41,755 bases of DNA from Suilimivivens sp964393865 (GTDB lineage Bacteria; Bacillota; Clostridia; Lachnospirales; Lachnospiraceae). This document shows positions 15,826 through 24,179 of the stretch, one piece after another. Position 1 is the stretch's first letter. Each line of letters opens with the position of its first letter. The notes under the pieces are model-generated. The model was not told the origin of the DNA. It saw only the letters and a list, made by a program, of their open reading frames with translations, and did no database searches. A program made the translations under genes and the position numbers. Location: contig CAYMUW010000026.1 of the NCBI GenBank assembly GCA_964393865.1, forward strand, positions 1 to 41,755, in the 5' to 3' direction.

Positions 15826-17097
15826 GTGAAAGTATTAATCGTAGGAAGCGGTGGCAGAGAGCATGCCATAGCCACCAGCGTTGCAAAGAGCAGGAAGGTA
15901 GACCAAATTTATTGCGCACCGGGAAATGCAGGTATCGGCCTGATCGCAGAATGTGTTCCCATCGGAGCGATGGAATTTGATAAACTGGCTGCTTTTGCCA
16001 GAGAAAAGGAAATCGATCTTACCATTGTAGGGATGGACGATCCTTTGGTCGGAGGGCTTGTAGATGTGCTGGAGCAGGAAGGGCTTCGCGTATTTGGACC
16101 CAGAAAGAATGCGGCAATTCTGGAAGGCAGCAAGGCATTTTCCAAGGATTTAATGAAAAAATACAATATTCCCACAGCGGCTTATGAAACCTTTGACAGT
16201 GCGGAGGATGCGCTTAAGTATTTGGAGAGTGCACAGTTCCCTATCGTGTTAAAGGCAGACGGACTGGCTCTCGGAAAGGGCGTGCTGATCTGTCAGAGCT
16301 TAGAGGAAGCGAAGGACGGCGTTAAGACCATTATGCTGGATAAACAGTTTGGAAACGCCGGAAACCGGTTGGTGATTGAGGAGTTTATGACAGGCAGGGA
16401 GGTGTCCGTCCTTTCCTATGTGGACGGAAAGACCATTAAAACTATGACCTCCGCACAGGATCATAAACGTGCCGGAGACGGAGATACGGGGCTGAATACA
16501 GGCGGAATGGGAACCTTTTCCCCCAGTCCCTTCTACACCGAAGAGGTGGATGCGTTTTGTAAGGAATACATTTATCAGGCTACAGTGGATGCTATGGCCA
16601 AAGAGGGCAGGGAGTTTAAGGGAATTATTTTCTTTGGACTGATGCTTACCGATAAGGGGCCAAGGGTGTTGGAGTATAATGCCAGATTTGGTGATCCTGA
16701 GGCGCAGGTAGTGCTTCCCCGTATGAAGAATGATATTATAGAAGTGATGGAAGCCTGCATTGACGGAAGGCTGGATCAGATTGATCTGCAATTTGAGGAT
16801 AATGCGGCCGTGTGTGTTGTACTGGCGTCCGATGGATATCCTGTAAAATATGAGAAAGGTTTTCCCATCCACGGGCTGGAAAGATTCGAAGGGCAGGATT
16901 CTTATTTCTGCTTTCATGCGGGAACCAGGCAGACGGATGACGGAATTGTTACCAACGGCGGAAGAGTGCTGGGCATAACCGCCAAGGGAAAGGATTTAAA
17001 GGAAGCAAGAGCTAACGCCTATAAGGCAACGGAGTGGATTGATTTCGAAAATAAATATATGCGTCATGATATTGGAAAGGCAATTGATGAGGCATAG
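15826..17097 (+). CDS. purD: phosphoribosylamine-glycine ligase
   Basis: 423 residues from GTG 15826, preceded by AAAGGAA. It joins glycine to phosphoribosylamine with ATP to form GAR, the substrate of PurN. The ATP-grasp fold is visible: N-terminal LIVGSGGREHA, LKADGLALGKGV (ATP loop), NTGGMGTFSPSPF, and YNARFGDPEAQVVLPR (metal and substrate site). It is last in the pur operon. No clear terminator separates it from the next gene. Confidence 0.93.
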   Translation: MKVLIVGSGGREHAIATSVAKSRKVDQIYCAPGNAGIGLIAECVPIGAMEFDKLAAFAREKEIDLTIVGMDDPLVGGLVDVLEQEGLRVFGPRKNAAILEGSKAFSKDLMKKYNIPTAAYETFDSAEDALKYLESAQFPIVLKADGLALGKGVLICQSLEEAKDGVKTIMLDKQFGNAGNRLVIEEFMTGREVSVLSYVDGKTIKTMTSAQDHKRAGDGDTGLNTGGMGTFSPSPFYTEEVDAFCKEYIYQATVDAMAKEGREFKGIIFFGLMLTDKGPRVLEYNARFGDPEAQVVLPRMKNDIIEVMEACIDGRLDQIDLQFEDNAAVCVVLASDGYPVKYEKGFPIHGLERFEGQDSYFCFHAGTRQTDDGIVTNGGRVLGITAKGKDLKEARANAYKATEWIDFENKYMRHDIGKAIDEA

Positions 17098-17125
17098 TTG
17101 TGAGAAGTGGAGGAGCGGATAACAT

Positions 17126-17590
17126 ATGGCTGAGGAGATGCATAGATTACTGCTGACCAATGATTATCACAGGCCTACCCTTTGCAGGGAATGCGGAGGC
17201 GTTATGGTATATAGAGGGGTAGGAGAATACCGGTGTGAGGATTGCGGCATTCTGGAATATGACGATTACGGTAAGGCTCGCAACTATCTGGAGAAAAATA
17301 AGGGAGCCAATGTGGCGGAAATATCCGCTCATACCGGTGTCAGCCACAAGGCTATTCGTGAAATGATTAAGGAAAAGCGTTTTGAGGTACTTGATAATCG
17401 GGGCGGTTATATCCGATGTGAGATGTGCGGCGTAGATATCAAAAGCGGCCGGCTTTGCAGCAAGTGTGAGATGGTTTACCACCGTAAGCTGGAGGAAAAG
17501 GCGCGTAGCGGCAGGCAGAAGAGTATGGCGGGATACGGAGAGAGTGTTCGCGGAGAAAGCGGAAGCAAGCGTTATACAAGAGAAAGATAA
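17126..17590 (+). CDS. zinc-ribbon/helix-turn-helix protein resembling flagellar operon protein TIGR03826 (YvyF)
   Basis: 154 residues, ATG 17126 with GGAGCGGA upstream. An N-terminal Cys4 zinc ribbon (CRECGG ... CEDCG) is followed by a helix-turn-helix-like segment (VAEISAHTGVSHKAIREMIKEKRF), then a second Cys4 ribbon (CEMCG ... CSKC) and a basic, Ser/Gly-rich tail. This order matches the TIGR03826 family, usually near flagellar genes. No flagellar gene is in this window, so the family name may not reflect its role. DNA or RNA binding is an inference from the architecture. The SH3b gene follows after 14 nt. Confidence 0.65.
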   Translation: MAEEMHRLLLTNDYHRPTLCRECGGVMVYRGVGEYRCEDCGILEYDDYGKARNYLEKNKGANVAEISAHTGVSHKAIREMIKEKRFEVLDNRGGYIRCEMCGVDIKSGRLCSKCEMVYHRKLEEKARSGRQKSMAGYGESVRGESGSKRYTRER

Positions 17591-17604
17591 AGGAGATAAT
17601 TAAG

Positions 17605-18975
17605 GTGAAAAATTTAAAAGCTCTGACGGAAAAGAGTAATCTGTTAAAAGGTCTGGCTGCGGCTGTTATCATAATGACAGTATTTTGGATGACTGCATTT
17701 AACAGTTTTGCGGCGGAGGGAAAAGTAATTGCTGATACTGCCAAGATTCGTGCAGAGGCAAATACCAGCAGCGAAGTAATAGCAAGTACGGTCAAAGGAA
17801 AAACAATTGACATTGTAGGCGTGGAGCAGGACAGCTCGGGAATGAAGTGGTATAAGGTGCCTGTGGCCGGAGGGGGCTACGGCTATATCAGAAGCGATCT
17901 TGTGGAAACTGCCGAAACACTTGAATTTTATGAAGATGATACAACACAGGCAGCTGCCACAACGACAGAGACGCAAAAGCCTGCGGAAACAGTTCCTACT
18001 TCCATCGGTGAGCAGCAGGCAGTGATTAAATGTGACACCAATGTTAAGATCCGTTCGGGAGCGTCAACCTCTCATGATGTGGTAACCTCTCTTCCAAACG
18101 GAACGGCAATCACTCTGATTGGAGAAGCCAATGACAGCGCAGGGAATAAGTGGTATCAGATGACCTGCAGTTATAACGGAAGAACGATTGAGGGCTATGT
18201 GCGTTCCGACCTGATTGCCATTGGCGCAGCAACTGTGGACAATCCGGAAGGCGGTGAGGGTGAGAATACCGAAGGCGGTGAGGATACACCCGAAGGCGGT
18301 GAGGATACACCCGAAGGCGGCAATTCGGAGGGAACAGAGGGTGAAGCACCGGAAGGCGGTGAAGAACCTGTTTCCGAGCCTGAGGAGGAGCACAATGACT
18401 ATGAAATCCGTTGGGCTAAGAACCAGGACAATGACGATTATGATTACTTCCTGTATGATAATATTTCCCAGAACAGAATGAGGCTGTCCGAGGTGATGAA
18501 CGCTGTCAATGCATCCAATGAAAATGCCCAGAAGCTTCAGGATCAGGTTGACAAGGATAAGATTGTCATTATTATACTTGCGGTAGTGATCGTATTGTTC
18601 TTCATTGCGGTTACCATTCTTCTGCTGAAGATCAGAAGCCTTTATTATGAGGATTATGATGAAGACGATGAGGAGGAAGAGGAAGAAGAAGAGATACCCG
18701 TAAGGAAGAAGGCTAAAAGACGGGAAGAGGAAGAAGAGGAAGCTGCTCCTGTAAGAAGGAAAAAGGCATCCTCCCAGCGGGAGGAAGCACCTGCGAGCAG
18801 GGAAAGCGAACGCCCCGCAAAGAAACGGAAAACCTCCACAGAGGAGCCGGAACTTCGTGCCGCAGAGAGAAAGGAGAGCCCGAAAAAGCCTGCTTCCAGA
18901 AAACCGCAGAATTTCCTGGTGGATGATGATGAATTTGAGTTCGAGTTTTTAAATATGGATGATAAAGATCTGTAA
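17605..18975 (+). CDS. SH3b-domain membrane protein with charged cytoplasmic tail
   Basis: 456 residues from GTG 17605, after AGGAG. A signal/anchor helix (about 15-36, ending SFAAEG) is followed by two bacterial SH3 domains (about 38-105 and 135-205; motifs KIRAEANTSSEVI and KIRSGASTSHDVV). Then come a Gly/Glu-rich linker with repeated PEGGEDT, a short coiled stretch, and a strong membrane helix (about 319-342). The C-terminal 110 residues are highly charged: a run of Glu/Asp, then Lys/Arg/Glu-rich sequence. SH3b domains commonly bind peptidoglycan. The protein therefore probably links the wall to the cytoplasm. The function of the charged tail is unknown. Confidence 0.75.
   Translation: MKNLKALTEKSNLLKGLAAAVIIMTVFWMTAFNSFAAEGKVIADTAKIRAEANTSSEVIASTVKGKTIDIVGVEQDSSGMKWYKVPVAGGGYGYIRSDLVETAETLEFYEDDTTQAAATTTETQKPAETVPTSIGEQQAVIKCDTNVKIRSGASTSHDVVTSLPNGTAITLIGEANDSAGNKWYQMTCSYNGRTIEGYVRSDLIAIGAATVDNPEGGEGENTEGGEDTPEGGEDTPEGGNSEGTEGEAPEGGEEPVSEPEEEHNDYEIRWAKNQDNDDYDYFLYDNISQNRMRLSEVMNAVNASNENAQKLQDQVDKDKIVIIILAVVIVLFFIAVTILLLKIRSLYYEDYDEDDEEEEEEEEIPVRKKAKRREEEEEEAAPVRRKKASSQREEAPASRESERPAKKRKTSTEEPELRAAERKESPKKPASRKPQNFLVDDDEFEFEFLNMDDKDL
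18238..18364 (+). repeat. short in-frame GAAGGCGGTGAGGA repeats
   Basis: A run of near-identical 14-24 bp units encodes PEGGEDTPEGGEDTPEGG in the linker of the SH3b protein, followed by more degenerate EGGE units. Such tracts change length easily by slippage but keep frame here. Confidence 0.75.
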
Positions 18976-19006
18976 TGTGTTACAGGATTTTTCTATCACT
19001 TAAGAG

Positions 19007-19034
19007 AAGAGGAATAGCGGCGGCTATTCCTCTT
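19007..19034 (+). terminator. strong hairpin before the GntR gene
   Basis: AAGAGGAATAGC (19007-19018), loop GGCG, GCTATTCCTCTT (19023-19034): a perfect 12-bp stem. No U-tract follows (GCGTCA). It could be a weak terminator for the SH3b gene or a structure in the leader of the GntR-clpC transcript. Confidence 0.5.
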
Positions 19035-19059
19035 GCGTCAAATACGAAAGGATGGAGAA

Positions 19060-19443
19060 ATGTTTATAGAAATAGATTTTAACAGCGAGGAGGCCTTGTA
19101 TTTACAGCTTAGGAATCAGATTGTTTTTGGGATTGCCACGTCAAGGTTTCAGGAAGGAGATGCTCTTCCTTCCGTGCGGCAGCTGGCAGATGAGATTGGT
19201 ATCAATATGCATACCGTGAATAAGGCCTATACGGTGCTGAAGCAGGAAGGCTTTGTCAAGGTGGACAGAAGAAAGGGCGCAGTCATAGCTCTTGACATTG
19301 ACAAGCTTAGAACCCTTGAAGAAATGGGACAGGAGCTCCGTGTTATTATGGCAAAGGCAATCTGCAAGGGGATTTCCAGAGAAGAAGTGCATGGCATGAT
19401 TGAAGAAATATATGAAGAATTTGGAGGAGCCTTAATTGAGTAA
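19060..19443 (+). CDS. GntR-family (YtrA-like) transcriptional regulator
   Basis: 127 residues from ATG 19060 (AAAGGA 7 nt upstream; this fits better than a start at 19033). The N-terminal winged helix-turn-helix is clear: PLYLQL-like LYLQLRNQIVFGIATSRFQEGD, then LPSVRQLADEIGINMHTVNKAYTVL and the wing GFVKVDRRKGAVI. Only a short helical tail follows, as in the YtrA subfamily, which lacks a large ligand domain. Its end overlaps the start of clpC by 8 nt. It therefore probably regulates its own operon, taking the position that CtsR has in Bacilli. The effector is unknown. Confidence 0.85.
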   Translation: MFIEIDFNSEEALYLQLRNQIVFGIATSRFQEGDALPSVRQLADEIGINMHTVNKAYTVLKQEGFVKVDRRKGAVIALDIDKLRTLEEMGQELRVIMAKAICKGISREEVHGMIEEIYEEFGGALIE

Positions 19444-21892
19444 TCAGAGATTTGGATTTACTGATAAAGCAAAAACAGCTCTTAAGCTGGCAGAAAAGAC
19501 AGCAGCAAGAATGCATACCGGATATGTGGGAACAGAGCATATTTTGGTAGGACTTTTAAAGGAAAATACCGGAGTGGCAGCAAAGGTACTGCTTGAAAAC
19601 GGCGCCGATGAGGATAAAATTCTGGAAATGATCAGGGAACTGATTGTACCGGAGAGCCCTGTTGCATTGAAGGAGCAGGAGGGATATTCTCCCAGAGCCC
19701 AGAGTATTCTGGAGGAGGCCCATCGGCAGGCAGACCGTTTTGGCGCAGAGCAGACGGGAACGGAACATATTATGCTGGCGCTTCTTAAAGAGGGTGAAAA
19801 CGTTGCGGTTCGGCTGTTAAATACCCTTGGAATGTCCATACAGAAGCTGTATGTAGATACCCTGCTTTCCATGGGACAGGACGGCAATCTTTATAAGGAG
19901 GATCTTTCCCGGAAGCCGGCCAAAAAGAGTAAGAAGACCTCAACATTGGAGCAGTACAGCCGGGATCTGACGGCTCTTGCGGCAGAGGGAAAGCTGGACC
20001 CTGTCATTGGCAGAGAGGATGAGATTAAGCGTGTTATTGAAATTTTAAGCCGCCGAACCAAGAATAATCCCTGCCTGATCGGCGAGCCGGGAGTTGGCAA
20101 GACTGCTGTGGTAGAAGGACTTGCTTCCCGTATTGTGGCGGGAGAGGTGCCCTTTACCGTGCAGAATAAGCGTCTCCTTACGTTGGACTTGTCCGGTATG
20201 GTGGCAGGCTCCAAGTACCGGGGTGAGTTTGAGGAAAGAATTAAAAAGGTAATTAAGGAGGTTCAGGAAGACGGGAATGTGATTCTGTTTCTGGATGAAA
20301 TGCATACCATTATCGGTGCCGGCGGTGCTGAGGGTGCAATTGATGCCTCCAATATTTTAAAGCCGTCACTGGCAAGAGGAGAGTTACAGCTGATCGGTGC
20401 AACTACGGTAGCGGAGTATCACAAATATGTGGAAAAGGATGCGGCCCTGGAACGCCGTTTTCAGTCGGTATATGTGGAGGAGCCTTCCATAGATCAGGCG
20501 GTGGAAATTCTTCGGGGGATTGCGCCCAAATATGAAGAGCATCATAAGGTGACAATTACCGATGAAGCGATAGTGACGGCAGTTACACTGTCAGAGAGAT
20601 ATATTAATGACAGAAACCTTCCTGATAAGGCCATTGATCTGATTGATGAGGCTGCATCGGCGGTACGACTGAAAAATATGCATGTTCCGCAGGGAATGAA
20701 AGTGCTGCAGACAGAGATCGACAGGCTGGATGAACAGGTGGAGCAGCTGATTAAAGAGGGTAATTTTGAAGAGGCGTCGAACCTGCGTAGAGAGCAGGAA
20801 GCCTTAATTAAAAAGTACGAGCGCGCTAAGGAAATAAACCGCAAAAAACAGACGGAAAATCAGTTTTCCATCGGGGAAAATGAGATTGCGGAGGTAGTAG
20901 CAGCATGGACAAAGGTTCCTGTCAAAAAGCTGACCGAAAAGGAAAGCGAGCGGCTGTTGAAGCTGGAAAAGGTGCTGCATAAGCGTGTGATCGGACAAAA
21001 TGAAGCTGTTACAGCGGTAGCCCGCGCAATCAGGCGAGGCAGGGTCGGGCTGCAGGACCCCGGAAGACCTATCGGGTCCTTCTTGTTCCTTGGACCTACC
21101 GGTGTGGGAAAAACGGAGCTTTCCAAGGCTCTTGCGGAAGCTATGTTCGGATCGGAAAATGCGTTGATTCGTGTGGATATGTCGGAATATATGGAAGGGC
21201 ATTCGGTGTCTAAAATGATTGGTTCCCCTCCAGGCTATGTAGGATTTGAGGAGGGCGGACAGCTAAGCGAGAAGATCCGCAAAAACCCTTATTCCGTGGT
21301 TTTGTTTGATGAGATTGAGAAGGCGCATCCGGATGTGTTCAATGTACTGCTTCAGGTGCTGGATGACGGGCACATTACGGATTCCAAGGGACGCAAGGTC
21401 AGCTTTAAAAACACGATTTTGATTATGACCTCCAATGCCGGTGCACAGAGAATTGTAGCGCCTAAGAATCTTGGATTTATTACGGAGACCACCAAGGAGC
21501 AGGATTATGAAAAGATGAAATTGGGCGTTATGGAGGAGGTTAAAAAGCTCTTTAAACCTGAATTTATCAATCGTATCGATGAAATTATGGTGTTCCAGCC
21601 TCTTGGCAGGGAAGAAATGCATGACATTGTCAATCTGCTGTGCGACACACTGGCAAAGCGGTGCAAAAAGCAGATGCAGATCAGGCTGAATGTCAGTCAG
21701 GCATTAAAGGAGCATCTGGTAACAAAATACTCTGACGCCAAGATGGGAGCCCGGCCTTTAAAGCGCGCCATTCAAAACGTAATAGAGAATCCGCTTGCAG
21801 AGGAAATCCTTGCAGGACATATTAAGGCAGGCGATACGGTAAGTGCAGGCTTTCGAAAGGAACAAGTTGTCTTTGACGTAAAAGAAAAGTAG
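19436..21892 (+). CDS. clpC: ATP-dependent Clp protease ATP-binding subunit ClpC
   Basis: 818 residues from TTG 19436 (GGAGGAG 7 nt upstream). AAA+ unfoldase that feeds proteins to ClpP. Two Clp_N repeats (about 5-145) are followed by AAA domain 1 with Walker A GEPGVGKT (216-223) and Walker B VILFLDE. A UVR/coiled-coil middle segment lies near 430-462. AAA domain 2 has Walker A GPTGVGKT (553-560) and Walker B VVLFDEIEK. The C-terminal D2-small domain ends normally. A UVR motif and two N repeats identify ClpC rather than ClpB or ClpE. The usual Bacilli neighbours ctsR, mcsA and mcsB are absent. It is co-transcribed with a GntR regulator. Confidence 0.95.
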   Translation: MSNQRFGFTDKAKTALKLAEKTAARMHTGYVGTEHILVGLLKENTGVAAKVLLENGADEDKILEMIRELIVPESPVALKEQEGYSPRAQSILEEAHRQADRFGAEQTGTEHIMLALLKEGENVAVRLLNTLGMSIQKLYVDTLLSMGQDGNLYKEDLSRKPAKKSKKTSTLEQYSRDLTALAAEGKLDPVIGREDEIKRVIEILSRRTKNNPCLIGEPGVGKTAVVEGLASRIVAGEVPFTVQNKRLLTLDLSGMVAGSKYRGEFEERIKKVIKEVQEDGNVILFLDEMHTIIGAGGAEGAIDASNILKPSLARGELQLIGATTVAEYHKYVEKDAALERRFQSVYVEEPSIDQAVEILRGIAPKYEEHHKVTITDEAIVTAVTLSERYINDRNLPDKAIDLIDEAASAVRLKNMHVPQGMKVLQTEIDRLDEQVEQLIKEGNFEEASNLRREQEALIKKYERAKEINRKKQTENQFSIGENEIAEVVAAWTKVPVKKLTEKESERLLKLEKVLHKRVIGQNEAVTAVARAIRRGRVGLQDPGRPIGSFLFLGPTGVGKTELSKALAEAMFGSENALIRVDMSEYMEGHSVSKMIGSPPGYVGFEEGGQLSEKIRKNPYSVVLFDEIEKAHPDVFNVLLQVLDDGHITDSKGRKVSFKNTILIMTSNAGAQRIVAPKNLGFITETTKEQDYEKMKLGVMEEVKKLFKPEFINRIDEIMVFQPLGREEMHDIVNLLCDTLAKRCKKQMQIRLNVSQALKEHLVTKYSDAKMGARPLKRAIQNVIENPLAEEILAGHIKAGDTVSAGFRKEQVVFDVKEK

Positions 21893-21966
21893 ATTTTTAA
21901 AGGAAAATATATTATACTGATTTTAATTAGAAAAGACCAAAGATTTATGGCGGGAGGACTTAAGAA

Positions 21967-22377
21967 ATGGCTGTTGTAGAAGAATTACTTCGTTCGGAAG
22001 CAGACGGTACCATCAGTTTTGGAAATCACTTACTGGATAATAAGGCCAAGGTGGAGGATTTTGAACATTGCGGAGACCTGTACAAGGTTAAAACCTACAA
22101 GACGATGACCAAGCTGGAACGAAACGGAATGTTTGTATATGAGTCGGTTCCGGGAACCAGCGTATCACATTTTTCGGAGATGGCTGACGGTGTTGCCTTT
22201 ATGGTAGAGGGTGAGGAAGATGCACAGATCACTCTTGAGATAGAGGAGGATACTGAGTATGAGGTATTTATCAATGACCAGAGCATTGGTAAGATGAAGA
22301 CCAATCTGGGCGGAAAGCTGAACATCAGCGTAGAGCTTAGCGGAATTGGGGAAGTGAACGTTAAGATTACCAAATAA
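21967..22377 (+). CDS. small conserved Lachnospiraceae protein, often labelled 'endosialidase'
   Basis: 136 residues, ATG 21967 after GGGAGGA. It starts MAVVEELLRSEADGTISFGNH and ends in short strands (TEYEVFINDQSIGKMKTNLGGKLNISVEL). No signal peptide, membrane helix or catalytic motif is visible. I recall close relatives across Lachnospiraceae that carry the name 'endosialidase', but at this size it cannot be the large phage enzyme, so that name should not be trusted. A strong terminator follows. The good ribosome binding site and the composition suggest an abundantly made cytoplasmic protein. Confidence 0.7.
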   Translation: MAVVEELLRSEADGTISFGNHLLDNKAKVEDFEHCGDLYKVKTYKTMTKLERNGMFVYESVPGTSVSHFSEMADGVAFMVEGEEDAQITLEIEEDTEYEVFINDQSIGKMKTNLGGKLNISVELSGIGEVNVKITK

Positions 22378-22401
22378 AAGCAGTTATGCGGTAAATGAAA
22401 G

Positions 22402-22431
22402 GGAGCTGCCCTTTGGCGGCTCCTTTTATTT
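22402..22431 (+). terminator. rho-independent terminator
   Basis: GGAGCTGCC (22402-22410), loop CTTT, GGCGGCTCC (22415-22423, one G-T pair), then TTTTATTT. Confidence 0.85.
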
Positions 22432-22611
22432 ACGCGAGCAACGAGCTGAACGAACATGCTTGCATGTTCACTCAGCGACTGCCGCGATAACCAGCGAAAC
22501 TCGCAAAGCGTGTTTCGTCTGATTTACGCGAGCAACGAGCCAAACGAACATGTTTGCATGTTCACTCAGCGACTGCCGCGATAACCAGCGAAACTCGCAA
22601 AGCGTGTTTCG
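22428..22611. repeat. two tandem copies of a 90-bp hairpin-forming repeat
   Basis: Copy 1 spans 22428-22517 and copy 2 spans 22522-22611 (period 94), with only three differences. Each holds an 8-bp inverted repeat (GAACATGC/GCATGTTC at 22452-22469 in copy 1) and a second 10-bp stem with one mismatch (CGAAACTCGC/GCGTGTTTCG). They occupy most of the gap between a terminator and radA. The sequence is not a gene: the two copies lie in different frames. It looks like a dispersed extragenic palindromic element. Confidence 0.85.
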
Positions 22612-22671
22612 GCCGGTTGTAAGGAAAGGAACCGGAAAGAGGCTGTACACAGTGTAGTTTAGGGAGAGGAT

Positions 22672-24042
22672 ATGGCAAAAGGAAAAGCATCAACCGTATT
22701 TTTTTGTCAGGAATGTGGATATGAGTCCAGCAAATGGATGGGACAGTGTCCGGGATGTCATCAGTGGAATACATTTGTGGAGGAAACTGTAGTATCGGGA
22801 AGTCAGGGTAAGAGCAGTCAGTCCCGAAGCAGCGCATCCGCAGGGAAACCGATAATCCTTCGGGAAATTTCGCTGGAGGAGGAGGACCGCCTGACTACCC
22901 ACAGCGGAGAATTGGACAGGGTTTTGGGAGGAGGTCTGGTGAGAGGCTCTCTTACATTGGTAGGCGGAGACCCGGGTATCGGCAAATCTACCCTTCTTTT
23001 GCAGGTGTGCAGAATGCTGGCACAGGATCAAAGGGAAGTGCTTTATGTTTCCGGGGAGGAGTCCTTAAAGCAGATCAAGATTCGTGCCAACCGCATTGGT
23101 GATTTCAATGAGCATCTGAAGCTTTTATGTGAAACCGGTCTTGGCACCATTGAGGAAACCATAAGGCGCAGTAAGCCGGATGTGGTTGTTATTGACTCCA
23201 TTCAAACAATGTATAATGAAACAATTTCTTCCGCTCCGGGAAGCGTGTCTCAGGTCAGGGAGGCTACCGGCGTGTTTTTACAATTGGCCAAGGGACTTAA
23301 CATATCGGTGTTTATTGTGGGACATGTGACCAAGGAGGGAACCGTAGCAGGGCCCAGAGTGTTAGAGCATATGGTGGATACCGTTCTTTACTTTGAAGGG
23401 GACAGACATGCCTCCTACCGCATTCTGCGGGGAGTCAAAAACCGTTTTGGTTCCACCAATGAAATCGGCGTCTTTGAGATGGCGTCCGACGGCCTGCGGG
23501 AGGTGGAAAATCCTTCAGAGTTTATGTTAAGCGGAAAGCCCGAACAGGCAAGCGGTTCCATTGTGGTATGCTCCATGGAGGGAACCCGCCCTATGCTGAT
23601 TGAAATACAGGCTCTTGTGTGCCATAGCAGCTTTGGAATACCCAGAAGGCAGACTACCGGCACTGATTTTAACAGGGTAAATCTGCTGATTGCCGTTCTG
23701 GAAAAGAGGCTGGGGCTGCAGATGGGCGGCTGCGACGCTTACGTGAATATTGCAGGAGGTATCAGGATACAGGAGCCGGCTATTGATTTGGGAATTGTGA
23801 TGGCGCTGGTATCCAGCTTTAAGAATAAAATTATTGATGAGAAAATGATTGCGCTTGGCGAGGTAGGACTGAGCGGTGAGGTGCGGGGCGTCAGCATGAT
23901 TCAGGCAAGGGTTCAGGAGGCCAAAAAGCTGGGATTTACCACCTGTGTCATTCCTAAGGTTTCTATGGATGCGGTGAAGGATGTTTCGGGCATTAAGGTG
24001 ATCGGCGTGAGCAGCGTTACGGATGCAATTGATCTTTTATAA
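22672..24042 (+). CDS. radA: DNA repair protein RadA
   Basis: 456 residues, ATG 22672 after GGGAGAGGAT. A RecA-like branch-migration helicase acting in recombination. The N-terminal zinc finger has Cys12, Cys15, Cys26 and Cys29 (CQECG ... CPGC). Walker A is GDPGIGKS (99-106) and Walker B is VVVIDSIQT. The RadA-specific KNRFG motif is at 256-260. The C-terminal ~170 residues form the Lon-protease-like domain (NIAGGIRIQEPAIDLGI). Length is typical. It is separated from clpC by a terminator and repeats, so it has its own transcript. Confidence 0.95.
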   Translation: MAKGKASTVFFCQECGYESSKWMGQCPGCHQWNTFVEETVVSGSQGKSSQSRSSASAGKPIILREISLEEEDRLTTHSGELDRVLGGGLVRGSLTLVGGDPGIGKSTLLLQVCRMLAQDQREVLYVSGEESLKQIKIRANRIGDFNEHLKLLCETGLGTIEETIRRSKPDVVVIDSIQTMYNETISSAPGSVSQVREATGVFLQLAKGLNISVFIVGHVTKEGTVAGPRVLEHMVDTVLYFEGDRHASYRILRGVKNRFGSTNEIGVFEMASDGLREVENPSEFMLSGKPEQASGSIVVCSMEGTRPMLIEIQALVCHSSFGIPRRQTTGTDFNRVNLLIAVLEKRLGLQMGGCDAYVNIAGGIRIQEPAIDLGIVMALVSSFKNKIIDEKMIALGEVGLSGEVRGVSMIQARVQEAKKLGFTTCVIPKVSMDAVKDVSGIKVIGVSSVTDAIDLL

Positions 24043-24179
24043 ATATGACAAAAGTGTGACAAACTTAACAAAAACTTTACAAAAAAACAGATCGTGGTAT
24101 TCAAAACAGTTAGTTTGTGATAAAATAGAAAAGGTTTTATGTGAGAATAAAATATCGAACAGGGATTAAGGAGCCAAAG

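Noticed and set aside
18976..19059. CtsR operator upstream of the GntR-clpC operon
   Set aside because: Only a partial GTCAAA match; the tandem heptad pattern is absent.
22468..22837. Two short minus-strand frames sharing KHALRVSLVIAAVAE
   Set aside because: The shared part comes from the 90-bp DNA repeat read in minus frames; the copies are out of frame with each other and one overlaps radA.
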